In this document: in pieces, positions 37,547 through 48,511 of the stretch
Numbering within the stretch: the stretch's first letter is position 1
Layout of the letters: every line of letters starts with the position of its first letter
Assembly (NCBI GenBank): GCA_905618905.1
Contig: CAJQTH010000008.1
Location: 1 to 64,000 of the forward strand
DNA from: an uncultured Candidatus Pelagibacter sp.
GTDB taxonomy: Bacteria > Pseudomonadota > Alphaproteobacteria > Pelagibacterales > Pelagibacteraceae
Reading direction: 5' to 3'
DNA length: 64,000 nt
Made by a program: the position numbers and the translations under genes
The notes under the pieces: model-generated
What the model saw: the letters and a program-made list of their open reading frames with translations, nothing else
Databases searched by the model: none
Told to the model about the DNA's origin: nothing

Positions 37547-38926
37547 ATGAAAAATTGGAAAATAAATAGCTGGAGAAATTATCCCGTAAAACACATTCCG
37601 GAATATCCGGATCCAAAAGATTTAGACGATGTTTTAAATAAAATTAAAAATTTTCCCCCATTAGTTTTTGCTGGTGAGACAAGACATTTAAAAGAACAAT
37701 TAGCTGATGTTGTTGATGGAAAAGCTTTTTTACTACAAGGTGGAGATTGTGCGGAAAGTTTTGCAGAATTTCATCCTGACAATATTAGAGACACATTTAA
37801 ACTGATACTTCAAATGTCACTTGTGCTTACTTATTCTGCATCATTACCAGTTATTAAGCTTGGAAGAATTGCTGGACAGTTTTCGAAACCAAGAAGCTCT
37901 CCCGTTGAAAATATTGATGGCGTTGAATTACCTAGCTACCTAGGAGACAATATTAATGGAATGGAATTTAATGAAAAATCAAGAGTTCCAGACCCTAAGA
38001 GACTTTTTAAAGCATATTCTCAGTCTGCATCAACTCTTAACCTTATAAGAGCATTCTCCCACGGAGGTTTTGCTGATCTTAAAAAAGTACATACTTGGAA
38101 CTTGGGTTTTATTAAAAACTCTCCAGCTGCTAAAAAATTTAAAGATTTAGAAGATAGAATAGCAGATGCACTAGCATTTATGGATGCATGTGGAATTAAT
38201 TCAGACTTTAATAGAAGATTAAAAACAGTAAATTTTTGGACTTCACATGAAGCTTTACTACTTCCTTTTGAGCAAGCCATGACAAGAGTAGATTCAACAA
38301 CAGGTGAATATCATGATACTTCAGCTCATTTTGTTTGGATAGGTGATAGAACCAGACAGTTAGATGGAGGACATGTTGAGTTTTGTAGGGGAATTGAAAA
38401 TCCAATTGGAATTAAATGTGGACCAACATTAAAAGCAGAAGACTTGATAAATCTTTGTAATAAAATTAATCCAAAAAATGAAAAAGGCAAAATAACTTTA
38501 ATTTCTAGATTTGGACATGAGAATGTTTCTAAATTTTTACCAAAATTAATTAGAGCAATTAAAAAAGAAGGTTTAAAAGTAATATGGTCATGTGATCCTT
38601 GTCATGGAAATACAATTAAAGCTACAACCGGATTTAAAACAAGACCTTTTAATAGCGTTGTAAAAGAAGTAAAAAATGTTTTTGAATGTCACCAAAGTGA
38701 AGGAAGTTATGCTGGTGGACTGCATATTGAAATGACCGGTCAAGACGTTACAGAATGCACAGGTGGTGCTCAGAAAATATCTGACCAAGATTTATCTAGC
38801 CGTTACCACACTCATTGTGATCCAAGACTTAACGCTAACCAGGCATTAGAGCTAGCTTTTTTAATTTCTGATGAGATTAAAAAAAATGCTGCTTATTCTA
38901 AAAAAAATATTAAAGCGGCATCTTAA
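37547..38926 (+). CDS. Class II DAHP synthase
   Basis: WRNYPVKHIPEYPD; LLQGGDCAESF; GRIAGQFSKPRSSP; WSCDPCHGNT; ATG at 37547 (track start 37541). Confidence 0.95.
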   Translation: MKNWKINSWRNYPVKHIPEYPDPKDLDDVLNKIKNFPPLVFAGETRHLKEQLADVVDGKAFLLQGGDCAESFAEFHPDNIRDTFKLILQMSLVLTYSASLPVIKLGRIAGQFSKPRSSPVENIDGVELPSYLGDNINGMEFNEKSRVPDPKRLFKAYSQSASTLNLIRAFSHGGFADLKKVHTWNLGFIKNSPAAKKFKDLEDRIADALAFMDACGINSDFNRRLKTVNFWTSHEALLLPFEQAMTRVDSTTGEYHDTSAHFVWIGDRTRQLDGGHVEFCRGIENPIGIKCGPTLKAEDLINLCNKINPKNEKGKITLISRFGHENVSKFLPKLIRAIKKEGLKVIWSCDPCHGNTIKATTGFKTRPFNSVVKEVKNVFECHQSEGSYAGGLHIEMTGQDVTECTGGAQKISDQDLSSRYHTHCDPRLNANQALELAFLISDEIKKNAAYSKKNIKAAS

Positions 38927-38965
38927 AGCATTGTATTAAATACAATTTTGTTTAGATTTTAAATA

Positions 38966-39703
38966 ATGAAACCATTAGAAAAAGCACAATTTATAAGCAA
39001 TTGGATTAAAGATTATGTAGAAAAGATGCCAAGTAAGGCTCAATCTTTAATCATTGGAATTTCTGGAGGAATAGACTCTTCCGTATCAAGCACATTGAGT
39101 GCAATGACAGGTATAAAAACAATTGTATTGTTAATGCCTATTAAACAAAAATCATCACAACATGACTTAAGTTTAAAACACCAAGAATGGCTTGTTAAAA
39201 ATTTTGATAATGTTGAAGCACACACACTAAATTTAGATAAATTATTTGAAACATTTGAGAGCACACTATCCAATTTTGACAGTGAGCTTGGAATGGCAAA
39301 TTCAAGAGCAAGAATTAGAATGACTACTCTTTATCAGGTAGCTGCTGCAAACAAGGGAATTGTAGTCGGTACCGGGAATAAAGTTGAAGATTTTGGAGTA
39401 GGGTTTTACACAAAATATGGAGATGGTGGAGTTGATATTTCTCCAATTGCAGATTGCAACAAATCAGAAGTATGGGAAATAGGTAAATCTATTAATATTC
39501 TACAAGAGATAATTGATGCCGCTCCAACAGATGGATTGTGGGATGATGGTAGAACTGATGAAGGCCAGTTAGGTCTTAAATACGAGGAATTAGAAGAAGC
39601 AATGAACAATGTTAATTCAATAAATCGTGAAAAATACCAAAAAATAAGAAAGATGAACCTGCATAAGATGGAACCAATCCCAGTTTGCAAGATTCCCAAC
39701 TAA
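38966..39703 (+). CDS. nadE: NAD(+) synthase, ammonia-dependent type
   Basis: IIGISGGIDSSVSSTL; GTGNKVEDFGVGFYTKYGDGGVDISPI. Confidence 0.94.
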   Translation: MKPLEKAQFISNWIKDYVEKMPSKAQSLIIGISGGIDSSVSSTLSAMTGIKTIVLLMPIKQKSSQHDLSLKHQEWLVKNFDNVEAHTLNLDKLFETFESTLSNFDSELGMANSRARIRMTTLYQVAAANKGIVVGTGNKVEDFGVGFYTKYGDGGVDISPIADCNKSEVWEIGKSINILQEIIDAAPTDGLWDDGRTDEGQLGLKYEELEEAMNNVNSINREKYQKIRKMNLHKMEPIPVCKIPN

Positions 39704-39748
39704 TCTTATAGATTCACAAATCTATAATTAAAGTATAATTCTAAGATA

Positions 39749-41110
39749 ATGAACAAGGAAATTTTTTTAACAAATAATCTAAGCAACAAAAAAGAAAAAT
39801 TTATTCCATTAGATAAAGAAAACATAGGAGTGTATGTTTGTGGTCCAACAGTTTATGACAACCCACACATTGGCAACGCAAGACCTCTTGTTATTTTTGA
39901 TATTTTGTACAAAGTTTTAAAATCAAAATATGGGCATAACAAAATAAATTATATAAGAAATATTACTGATGTTGATGATAAAATAATTAAATCAGCAAAA
40001 GAAAAAAATATTTCAATATCTGAATTAACAAAAAATGTTATTATAGATTTTAATAATGATTGTAATTATCTAAATTTAGATAGTCCAACACAAGAACCAA
40101 AAGCTACAGATCATATTGATCTTATGATTGAAATGATATTGTCTTTATTAGAAAAAGATTTTGCCTATGAGACAAACAGCCATGTTTATTTTGAAGTCAG
40201 TAAATTTAAAGATTATGGAAAACTATCAAATAAAAAATTAGAAGATTTAATTGCAGGATCTAGAGTTGAAGTTTCAGAGAACAAAAAAAAATCTGAAGAC
40301 TTTGTTTTGTGGAAGCCGTCTAAAGATGATGAACCTGCTTGGGATTCGCCCTGGGGCAAAGGAAGACCTGGTTGGCATTTGGAATGCTCTGCGATGTCTA
40401 GGAAGTATTTAGGTGACGTATTTGATATTCATGGAGGTGGAATAGATTTGATTTTCCCTCATCATGAAAATGAAATTGCACAATCAAGATGTGCTAATGA
40501 TACTAAAGTTTTTGCAAATTATTGGATCCATAACGCATTTATTACCATGTCCAATGAAAAAATGGCTAAATCTACAGGCAACATAATAAAGATTAAAGAT
40601 TTTAAAGACAAAGTTGATGGACAAGTTTTAAAACTTGCTCTTATGAGTGCTCACTACAAGCAACCATTAGACTGGAACGAAAAGCTCTTAGAAGATTGCA
40701 AAAATACTATTGATAAATGGTATGAAGTTTATTTACCCTCAAATGACAAAACAGTTTTAGATGAAGATATTTTATCTCCGTTATACGATGATTTGAATAC
40801 ACCTGGCTACATTGCAAAGTTACATCAACTTTATGATAAAGCTTTAAAGGGGGGTAATGAAGAGAAAAGCTTATTTGTATTAGCTTGTAATTTCATTGGT
40901 ATTTTAAATAAAACAAAAGAAGAATGGATTGAATTTAAAAAGAAAAAATCATCCATTAATGAAGATGATATTTTAGAAATGATTGCACTTCGAAATAAAG
41001 CACGAGAAGACAAAAATTATAAGGAAGCTGATATTATAAGAGATAAGCTTTTAGATAAAGGGGTTTTAATAGAAGACAAAGATGGTAAAACAATTTGGAA
41101 ATTAAAATGA
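39749..41110 (+). CDS. cysS: Cysteinyl-tRNA synthetase
   Basis: YVCGPTVYDNPHIGNARPLVIFD; PGWHLECSAM; HNAFITMSNEKMAKSTGN. Confidence 0.96.
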   Translation: MNKEIFLTNNLSNKKEKFIPLDKENIGVYVCGPTVYDNPHIGNARPLVIFDILYKVLKSKYGHNKINYIRNITDVDDKIIKSAKEKNISISELTKNVIIDFNNDCNYLNLDSPTQEPKATDHIDLMIEMILSLLEKDFAYETNSHVYFEVSKFKDYGKLSNKKLEDLIAGSRVEVSENKKKSEDFVLWKPSKDDEPAWDSPWGKGRPGWHLECSAMSRKYLGDVFDIHGGGIDLIFPHHENEIAQSRCANDTKVFANYWIHNAFITMSNEKMAKSTGNIIKIKDFKDKVDGQVLKLALMSAHYKQPLDWNEKLLEDCKNTIDKWYEVYLPSNDKTVLDEDILSPLYDDLNTPGYIAKLHQLYDKALKGGNEEKSLFVLACNFIGILNKTKEEWIEFKKKKSSINEDDILEMIALRNKAREDKNYKEADIIRDKLLDKGVLIEDKDGKTIWKLK

Positions 41111-42708
41111 ACAAAGAACAACTTTTTATATTCGATACAACGCTAAGAGATGGAGCTCAAACGCAAGGTGTAGACTTTTCTGTAGATGATAAAATAAAAA
41201 TTGCTTCAGCATTAGATAATTTAGGCGTTGATTATATTGAAGGTGGGTGGCCAGGAGCAAACCCTACAGATACAGAATTTTTTCAAAAAAAACATTCATT
41301 TAATAATGCTAAACTAACATCTTTTGGTATGACTAAAAGAACTGGTCGTAGTGCAGATAATGATTTAGGCCTATCAGCACTTTTAAATTCAAACACACCA
41401 GCAGTTTGTATTGTTGGAAAATCGTGGGATTTTCATGTTGATATAGCTCTTGGTATTTCTAATGAAGAAAACTTAGAAAATATCAAAGAGACAGCGAAAC
41501 ACTTTGTTAAAGAGAATAAAGAATTCATGTTTGATGCAGAGCATTTCTTTGATGGATACAAAGCTAATCCAAATTATGCTTTATCATGCCTTAAAGCAGC
41601 ATTTGATGAAGGAGCAAGGTGGATTGTCTTATGCGATACTAATGGTGGAACCTTACCTCATGAAGTTACAAAAATTGTTACAGAAGTTTCTAAAATTATC
41701 CCTGGGAAAAATTTAGGTATACATGCTCACAATGATACAGGTAATGCTGTTGCTAATTCTTTAGCTGCAGTCTGGGCTGGGGTTAGACAGGTGCAAGGAA
41801 CCATCAATGGTTTAGGTGAAAGATGTGGTAATGCAAATTTAATGTCATTAATTCCCACTTTTTTTTTAAAGAAAGATTTTGCAACTAAATTTCAATTAAA
41901 AATTAAACCAGATAATATTAAAAAATTAACAGAATGTTCTAGGTTATTAGATGAGATTTTAAATAGAAAACCCAACAAACATCTTCCATATGTTGGTGCT
42001 GCTGCTTTTTCTCATAAAGGAGGTCTTCACGTTTCAGCTGTTCAAAAAGATCCAAGAACATATGAGCATATTAATCCTGAAGAAGTTGGAAACTCTAGAA
42101 ATATTGTAGTTTCTGATCAATCTGGAAAATCAAATATAATTTCAAGATTAAGAACTATTGGTATTGAAATAGAAGAAAGTGATCCTAAAATTAGAAAACT
42201 TTTAGATGAAGTAAAAGACAGAGAATTTATTGGTTATAGTTATGATGGAGCTGACGCATCTTTTGAATTATTAGCAAGAAGAATTATCAGCAAAATACCA
42301 AGATATATATCAATTAAAGAATATGATGTTTCTGTCAAAAAAGATTCATCAGGAACAATTGTTTCTTTAGCAAAAGCACAGCTTGAAGTTGATGGTGAAA
42401 AAATTATGTGTACTGGTGAAGGAAATGGTCCAGTTAATGCATTAGATAATGCCATTAGACAAAATGTAGATCGATTAAACAAATATTCAAAATATTTGAA
42501 AGATCTAAAATTAGTTGATTATAAAGTTAGAATTTTAAATACAGGTACAGAAGCGATTACTAGAGTTTCAATTGAAAGCACTGACTCAAAAGGTAAAAAT
42601 TGGTTTACCATTGGTGTCTCAGCAAATATAATTGATGCTTCATTAAAAGCATTGGTTGATAGTTTGGATTACAAATTATTTAAAGATAATGCTCCAGCAA
42701 GTCTTTAA
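41107..42708 (+). CDS. cimA: Citramalate synthase
   Basis: IFDTTLRDGAQTQGVDFSVDDKIKIASALDNLGVDYIEGGWPGANPTD; C-terminal LeuA dimer/regulatory domain. Confidence 0.93.
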   Translation: MNKEQLFIFDTTLRDGAQTQGVDFSVDDKIKIASALDNLGVDYIEGGWPGANPTDTEFFQKKHSFNNAKLTSFGMTKRTGRSADNDLGLSALLNSNTPAVCIVGKSWDFHVDIALGISNEENLENIKETAKHFVKENKEFMFDAEHFFDGYKANPNYALSCLKAAFDEGARWIVLCDTNGGTLPHEVTKIVTEVSKIIPGKNLGIHAHNDTGNAVANSLAAVWAGVRQVQGTINGLGERCGNANLMSLIPTFFLKKDFATKFQLKIKPDNIKKLTECSRLLDEILNRKPNKHLPYVGAAAFSHKGGLHVSAVQKDPRTYEHINPEEVGNSRNIVVSDQSGKSNIISRLRTIGIEIEESDPKIRKLLDEVKDREFIGYSYDGADASFELLARRIISKIPRYISIKEYDVSVKKDSSGTIVSLAKAQLEVDGEKIMCTGEGNGPVNALDNAIRQNVDRLNKYSKYLKDLKLVDYKVRILNTGTEAITRVSIESTDSKGKNWFTIGVSANIIDASLKALVDSLDYKLFKDNAPASL

Positions 42709-43421
42709 TGTCATTCAATAATATTTCATTTATTTTACATCAACCTCAATTATCTGAAAATATTGGAGCTTGTGCTAGATCTATTAAAAACTTTAACTTT
42801 AAAAAGTTAGTTATTGTTAAACCAAAGCCTATTTTTCCAAATGATAAAATTCTAGCAACATCTGTTGGTGCAAAAGATCTAATTATTAATGCTAAAGTAT
42901 ATGAAACTTTAGAATCTGCTGTAAAAAAAGTTGATTATGTTATTGCAACATCTGCAAGATTTAGAAATAAAAACATTAAACACATTACTTTAGAAGATTT
43001 AAAAAAGATTGATTTTAATAAAAAGATTGCTTTTTTATTTGGTTCAGAAGCGTCTGGCTTATCCAATAATGAGATTAGTTATGCTAATTATACTATGCAA
43101 ATACCAACTAACCCTGATTTTAAATCTTTAAATTTGTCTCACAGTGTCATTATTATTGCTCACACAGTAGCAAGTATCATTAAATTAAAGGGTGCAAAGT
43201 ATTCTAAATCAAAAAAAGTAACTTTAGCCAACAAGAAGGATATTCAGGCAATGACTAACCTGTGCATCAAAAAATTAGAGGAAAAACACTTTTTTAAACC
43301 TTTGGAGAAGAGACCTATTATGATTGAAAACTTAAGAAGCATTTTTTCTAAAATGGAGCTTTCAGAGAAAGAAACGCGTATTTTATCCAGTGTATTCGCA
43401 AGTTTGTCCAAAAAAGGTTGA
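42708..43421 (+). CDS. TrmJ-like RNA 2'-O-methyltransferase (SPOUT)
   Basis: FILHQPQLSENIGACARSIKNFNF; FLFGSEASGLSNNEI; IPTNPDFKSLNLSHSVIIIAH. Confidence 0.88.
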   Translation: MSFNNISFILHQPQLSENIGACARSIKNFNFKKLVIVKPKPIFPNDKILATSVGAKDLIINAKVYETLESAVKKVDYVIATSARFRNKNIKHITLEDLKKIDFNKKIAFLFGSEASGLSNNEISYANYTMQIPTNPDFKSLNLSHSVIIIAHTVASIIKLKGAKYSKSKKVTLANKKDIQAMTNLCIKKLEEKHFFKPLEKRPIMIENLRSIFSKMELSEKETRILSSVFASLSKKG

Positions 43422-43461
43422 TTGACAAAATAATGAGTGAGTTTATAAACCCTCATATCAA

Positions 43462-44079
43462 ATGACAAAAAGAATAAGTGCTAAACACAAAATTGACAGA
43501 AGGTTAAAAATTAACCTATGGGGCAGACCTAAAAGTCCCTTTAATAAAAGAGATTACGGTCCTGGACAGCATGGGCAAGGCAGAAAAGGAAAACCATCTG
43601 ATTATGGAATTCAGCTACAAGCTAAACAAAAATTAAAAGGTTACTATGGTAACATAAACGAAAGACAATTTAGAAATATTTATAAAAAAGCTACCATGTT
43701 AAAAGGAGATACTGGTGAAAATTTAATTGGATTACTTGAAAGAAGATTAGATTCGGTAATTTACAGAGCAAGATTTTCAACAACTGTGTTTTCAGCTAGG
43801 CAACTTATTAATCATGGACACGTGAGAGTTAATGGTAAAAAAGTTAATATTGGAAGTTACGTTGTTAAAGAAGAAGATATAATTGAAATTAGAGATAAAT
43901 CTAAACAGTTAGCTATAATTGATATCGCATTAGCTAGCAAAGAAAGAGAAACTCCAGAATATATTCACTTAGATGAAAAGAATAAAAAAGTTACTTTCGT
44001 AAGAACACCTAAGTTTGATGAAGTTCCTTACCCAGTAGTAATGGAACCTAATTTGGTTATTGAATATTATTCAAGATAA
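43462..44079 (+). CDS. rpsD: 30S ribosomal protein S4
   Basis: [11 protein letters not shown]-type motif ([23 protein letters not shown]); [27 protein letters not shown]. Confidence 0.97.
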   Translation: MTKRISAKHKIDRRLKINLWGRPKSPFNKRDYGPGQHGQGRKGKPSDYGIQLQAKQKLKGYYGNINERQFRNIYKKATMLKGDTGENLIGLLERRLDSVIYRARFSTTVFSARQLINHGHVRVNGKKVNIGSYVVKEEDIIEIRDKSKQLAIIDIALASKERETPEYIHLDEKNKKVTFVRTPKFDEVPYPVVMEPNLVIEYYSR

Positions 44080-44088
44080 AAATTCTTG

Positions 44089-44772
44089 ATGAGCAAAATC
44101 AACTATGACGGTTTTGAGCTCGAAACGTTCGATAGAGCTAAAAATTTTAGAAAATATCAAATTTATTATTTAAAAAATTTTATTAAAGATCCATTTTTAG
44201 AAGTTGGTGCTGGACAAGGTGGGTTAGTGAATTTATATAAAAAATTTACGAATGATACAACGCTATTAGAACCGGATAGTAAACTTTTTCACTTATTAAC
44301 AAAAAAATTTAGAAAAAAAAATATTAAAATAAAAAATCACACTATAGACAAGATAAGGTCTAAATATCAAACAATAATTTATTTTGATGTTCTTGAACAT
44401 ATTAAAAATGATTTAAAAGAAGTAAAAATAGCCTCAAAAAAAATAAAAAAAAATGGACGGTTAATTTTTAATGTTCCAGCACATCAGTTATTTTATAATG
44501 AATTTGATAAAGCAGTTGGTCATTTTAAAAGATATAATAAAAAAGATTTTAGGGATATTGAAAAAAAAACTGACTTAAAAATTGAAAAATTAATTTATTA
44601 TGATTCAATTGGTTTATTGTTCTTAATATTAAACAAGATATTTAAGTTAAAAGAGACTAATTTAAAAAATAAAATATATTTTTGGAATATGTTAATACCA
44701 TTATCAAAAATAATTGATAAGCTTACTTTAAATAAATTTGGGAAATCTCTTCTTTGTGTATTTACAAAATGA
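44089..44772 (+). CDS. Class I SAM-dependent methyltransferase
   Basis: PFLEVGAGQGGLVNLY; IIYFDVLEHIKNDLKEV; NGRLIFNVPAHQLFYNEFDKAVGHFKRY. Confidence 0.85.
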   Translation: MSKINYDGFELETFDRAKNFRKYQIYYLKNFIKDPFLEVGAGQGGLVNLYKKFTNDTTLLEPDSKLFHLLTKKFRKKNIKIKNHTIDKIRSKYQTIIYFDVLEHIKNDLKEVKIASKKIKKNGRLIFNVPAHQLFYNEFDKAVGHFKRYNKKDFRDIEKKTDLKIEKLIYYDSIGLLFLILNKIFKLKETNLKNKIYFWNMLIPLSKIIDKLTLNKFGKSLLCVFTK

Positions 44773-46355
44773 TTGATAAAAATAAGCATTTATTTAGGCT
44801 TTTTTTTATTATTTATTTATTTATTGGTACCTACTTAAGTTTAACCACTGGTATATCCCACGATGAATATCACGAACAATTAAATTGGGAAAAAAATATT
44901 GAAGGTATTATTAGTTTTTTAAGTACTGGTGAGTACAAAAATTTGATTAACTACATTGATAAATATCATGGGATTGGTTTTCATTATATTTCAATACCAT
45001 TTCAAAAGTTATTTAACGGGATTGTTTATGATATAAATGATATTTCTCAATACGGATCTTTACTTGTTGCAAAACATTCGGCTATTTTTTTTATATTCAC
45101 AATTTCTGGTTATTTTTATTTTTTAATTAACTTCAAAATATCTCAAAATTTATTGTTCTCAAAAATATCAACGATTATTTATTTACTATATCCATATTTT
45201 TTTGGGCATGCACAATTTAATCATAAGGATATTCCATTCTTATCATTTTGGATTATATGTTCATATTTTTTTCTACATATTATTGAAAATTTATACTTAG
45301 ACAAAAAGATTAAAATTAAATCACTTTTTTTTCTTTCTTTTTTTTCTGCATACTTGGTTAGTATAAGAATTACGGGTTTGATTATTTTTATTCAATATTT
45401 TATTGGATTGGTTGTGCTATTTAATTTTAAAAAAATTAAATTTACAAATTTGATTTCTAAAAATATATCAAATATTTTTATAGCCATATCTTTGTTTCTG
45501 ATTTTTGTTTATTTCTTAAATCCAATTATGTGGCACAATCCATTTGAAATTGTAAATTCATTAAATTGGATGGGTAAATATTATCATAATATTTGTACTC
45601 TTACACTTGGTGAATGCATGAAAGCTTTAAATTTACCTTCAAGTTATTACTTTATTTGGCTATTCTTTAAGTTACCTATAATTGTGATTTTTGGTTTTTT
45701 CTTATTTCCGTTTTGTGAAAATAAAATTTTTAATAATAAAAATGTTTTAGCACAAATCTACTATTTGATTTTTTTAATTACTCCACTGTTGATTATTTTA
45801 ATCTTTATACTTAAAGATGTGGCAGTTTATGACGAGATCAGACACGTTATGTTTTTGATACCATTAATTTTTATAACCTCATTGTTTAATATTTATATCT
45901 TTAATAAAAAGATTTTTTACTCATTATCTTTTTTAACTTTACTATTTTTTATTTTAGAAAATGTAACTTTAAAACCATACCAATATACTTGGCTTAATTC
46001 TTTTGCTAAATTTACTGACATAGAAAAAAATTTTGAAATTGATTACTGGGGTATAAGTAATAAAAATTTACAAAAAGAAATAATCAAAGACTCTCAAACA
46101 AGAAATTTGAATAAAAATATTTGCGTTTTCGGAGATATTTATACTAAAGAGTTTTTAAGCAATACTAATTTTAGTTGTTTTAAAAACTATTCAGCAATTG
46201 ATGCTGAAAAGAATAGACCTTTCTATGCATATAAAAATGTTAGGAACGTTAAAAGATCTGACCCTAAAGATTGTGAGTTAATTTGGAATGAAGGTTATAA
46301 GTATACTTTTTATAAAAAAAAAGTTAGCACAGCAACTTTGTGGTTCTGTGATTAG
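44769..46355 (+). CDS. Multi-pass membrane protein, GT39-like glycosyltransferase
   Basis: About 11 TM; N-terminal GISHDEYHEQLNWE acidic loop; ATG at 44769 preferred over 44754. Confidence 0.6.
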   Translation: MIDKNKHLFRLFFIIYLFIGTYLSLTTGISHDEYHEQLNWEKNIEGIISFLSTGEYKNLINYIDKYHGIGFHYISIPFQKLFNGIVYDINDISQYGSLLVAKHSAIFFIFTISGYFYFLINFKISQNLLFSKISTIIYLLYPYFFGHAQFNHKDIPFLSFWIICSYFFLHIIENLYLDKKIKIKSLFFLSFFSAYLVSIRITGLIIFIQYFIGLVVLFNFKKIKFTNLISKNISNIFIAISLFLIFVYFLNPIMWHNPFEIVNSLNWMGKYYHNICTLTLGECMKALNLPSSYYFIWLFFKLPIIVIFGFFLFPFCENKIFNNKNVLAQIYYLIFLITPLLIILIFILKDVAVYDEIRHVMFLIPLIFITSLFNIYIFNKKIFYSLSFLTLLFFILENVTLKPYQYTWLNSFAKFTDIEKNFEIDYWGISNKNLQKEIIKDSQTRNLNKNICVFGDIYTKEFLSNTNFSCFKNYSAIDAEKNRPFYAYKNVRNVKRSDPKDCELIWNEGYKYTFYKKKVSTATLWFCD

Positions 46356-46621
46356 TTTTTACTAGCTTCTTCTAATTCTTTTTTTATTTTTTTTAAAAAA
46401 GCATCAATTAATTTAGCATCTTCTTTTGAAAGATATCTTTCTTTTTTAATGCCTTTGTTAATTTCTTCTCTCATCTTATTGACGCTTTCTTTACGTCCTT
46501 CTTTAGATGTGAAATTGTTTAGTTGATTAGAGTATTTGCTTATTTGTTTTCCTATAGTGAACTCATAAATAAGTATTACTGCTATCACAGAAATTATTAT
46601 TTTGTATATAAAAGATTTCAC
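46352..46621 (-). CDS. Small membrane-anchored hypothetical protein
   Basis: 89 aa; N-terminal TM, then charged helical region. Confidence 0.6.
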   Translation of the reverse strand: MKSFIYKIIISVIAVILIYEFTIGKQISKYSNQLNNFTSKEGRKESVNKMREEINKGIKKERYLSKEDAKLIDAFLKKIKKELEEASKN

Positions 46622-46630
46622 TTAGTCTTT

Positions 46631-46799
46631 TTTCTTAAAATTAATTCCTTTTTTCTCAAGTACTTTCTTGAGTTCACCGTTTTCATACATTTCCTTAACG
46701 ATGTCACAGCCATCAATAATTTCACCTATTGCTCCATTGTTTTAATTGCTAATACATGAAATTTGTTGCTCATTTTTTTTTAAAGAATTATATACCATT
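46631..46799 (-). pseudogene. Deleted, decayed duplicate of the grxD-bolA locus
   Basis: 46631-46727 closely matches 48183-48280 (grxD 3' end) and 46728-46799 matches about 48510-48586 (grxD/bolA junction); about 0.2 kb in between is missing. Confidence 0.85.
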
Positions 46800-46983
46800 A
46801 ATTATATTGTTAATCAAATTAGGAAAGTTACTTTTATGAAGATATCAGTGCTAAACTCATTAAAAAAACATTTTATTTATTTTCTAAAAAAACCTCAATA
46901 TAATTAAGAAATAATCCTGGATGTATTTAATATAAATTTATCATATATTTTAGTTTATGAAAAAACTTTTTATGAAAGTTTAA

Positions 46984-48174
46984 ATGCAGCTAGCAAGATA
47001 TTTAGATAATTTATTTCAGAAAGATGGCTTTCTATTAATCGATGCAAATTCGAATAAATACATCATAGGCTCACCAAAAAATAAAACTCCAATTACAGTT
47101 AAGATTTTAGATAAAAACCTGCATTATAAATTATTATTTCGTCCAGATTTATATTTTGGAGAGGCTTATTCTAATGGAGATATAAAAATCGAAAACGGAA
47201 GTTTGTCTGATTTTTTAGATATAGCACTTATGAATATTGGAAGAGATGAGTTAAATTTTTTTAGTATGCTGATTAATAAATTTTATGGTTCTTATAGATA
47301 TTTAACAAATTTTAATTTTATAAAAAAATCTAAAATGAATGTTGCTCATCACTATGATCTTTCAGATGATTTATACAGTCTATTTTTAGATCCCAAAAAA
47401 CAATATTCATGCGGATATTTTAAAAATAAAAATGATACTCTAGAAGATGCTCAAAATAATAAGATCCAACACATAATAAAAAAACTAAACATACAACCAA
47501 ATCAAAAAGTTCTTGATATAGGTTGTGGATGGGGATCTTTAGCTATAGATATTGCCAAAAATACAAATTGTGAAGTTACCGGAATTACTTTATCTGAAAA
47601 TCAGTTTAACCATTGTGTTAAAAAAGCTAAAGAGCTTAATTTAGAAAATCAAGTTACTTTTAAACTATTAGATTACCGTCAACTTGATGAAAAATTTGAT
47701 AGAATTGTAAGTGTTGGAATGTTTGAGCACGTAGGTAGGAAATTTTATAAAAATTTTTTTATGAAAATTCACAAGTTGCTTAATAATGACGGTGTTTCAT
47801 TGGTGCATACTATTGGTTCAGTTAATCCCCCTAGAGACCCGCACCCCTGGATAACGAAATATATTTTTCCAGGTGGTTATACACCGAGTCTGAGTGAAGT
47901 AGTAACACCTATAGAAAAAGCTGGATTAATTGTATCTGATATAGAAGTTCTTAAATTACATTATTCTCATACTCTAAGACACTGGAAGGAAAATTGTATA
48001 AAAAATAAAATCCAAATAACCAACATGTTTGATGAAAAATTTTTTAGGATGTGGGAATTTTATTTAGCCAGTTGTGAAAGTGCTTTTAAATGGGGAGACC
48101 AAGTTGTTTATCAGTTCCAATTAACAAAGAATTTTATGTCAACACCCAATACTAGAGATTATATTTATAAGTAA
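46984..48174 (+). CDS. cfa: Cyclopropane-fatty-acyl-phospholipid synthase family
   Basis: NVAHHYDLSDDLYSLFLDPKKQYSCGYF; KVLDIGCGWGSLAIDIA; GMFEHVGRKFYKNFF; KYIFPGGYTPSLSEV. Confidence 0.93.
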   Translation: MQLARYLDNLFQKDGFLLIDANSNKYIIGSPKNKTPITVKILDKNLHYKLLFRPDLYFGEAYSNGDIKIENGSLSDFLDIALMNIGRDELNFFSMLINKFYGSYRYLTNFNFIKKSKMNVAHHYDLSDDLYSLFLDPKKQYSCGYFKNKNDTLEDAQNNKIQHIIKKLNIQPNQKVLDIGCGWGSLAIDIAKNTNCEVTGITLSENQFNHCVKKAKELNLENQVTFKLLDYRQLDEKFDRIVSVGMFEHVGRKFYKNFFMKIHKLLNNDGVSLVHTIGSVNPPRDPHPWITKYIFPGGYTPSLSEVVTPIEKAGLIVSDIEVLKLHYSHTLRHWKENCIKNKIQITNMFDEKFFRMWEFYLASCESAFKWGDQVVYQFQLTKNFMSTPNTRDYIYK

Positions 48175-48178
48175 TAAT

Positions 48179-48511
48179 TTATTTCTTAAAATTAATTCCT
48201 TTATTCTCAAGTACTTTCTTGAGTTCACCGTTTTCATACATTTCCTTAACGATGTCACAGCCACCAATAAATTCACCTTTGATGTAAATTTGCGGAATAG
48301 TAGGCCAGTCGCTAAATTCTTTTATACCTTCTCTTAAAGCTTGAGATTCAAGAACATTGATCCCCTTATAATTTACTTCTAAAATTTTTAACATATTTGA
48401 TGTAGCCATAGAAAATCCACACTGAGGAGCATCTGGTGTTCCTTTCATAAACAAACATACTTCGTTAGTATCAATATGACTTTGAATTAAATTTTTTGTG
48501 CTATCGTCCAT
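48179..48511 (-). CDS. grxD: Monothiol glutaredoxin (Grx4 type)
   Basis: CLFMKGTPDAPQCGFSMATSNML; FSDWPTIPQIYIKGEFIGGCDIVKEM. Confidence 0.95.
   Translation of the reverse strand: MDDSTKNLIQSHIDTNEVCLFMKGTPDAPQCGFSMATSNMLKILEVNYKGINVLESQALREGIKEFSDWPTIPQIYIKGEFIGGCDIVKEMYENGELKKVLENKGINFKK

Noticed and set aside
46523-46759. 78-aa plus-strand ORF
   Set aside because: Antisense to the small membrane protein and to the grxD-bolA relic; no coding signal.
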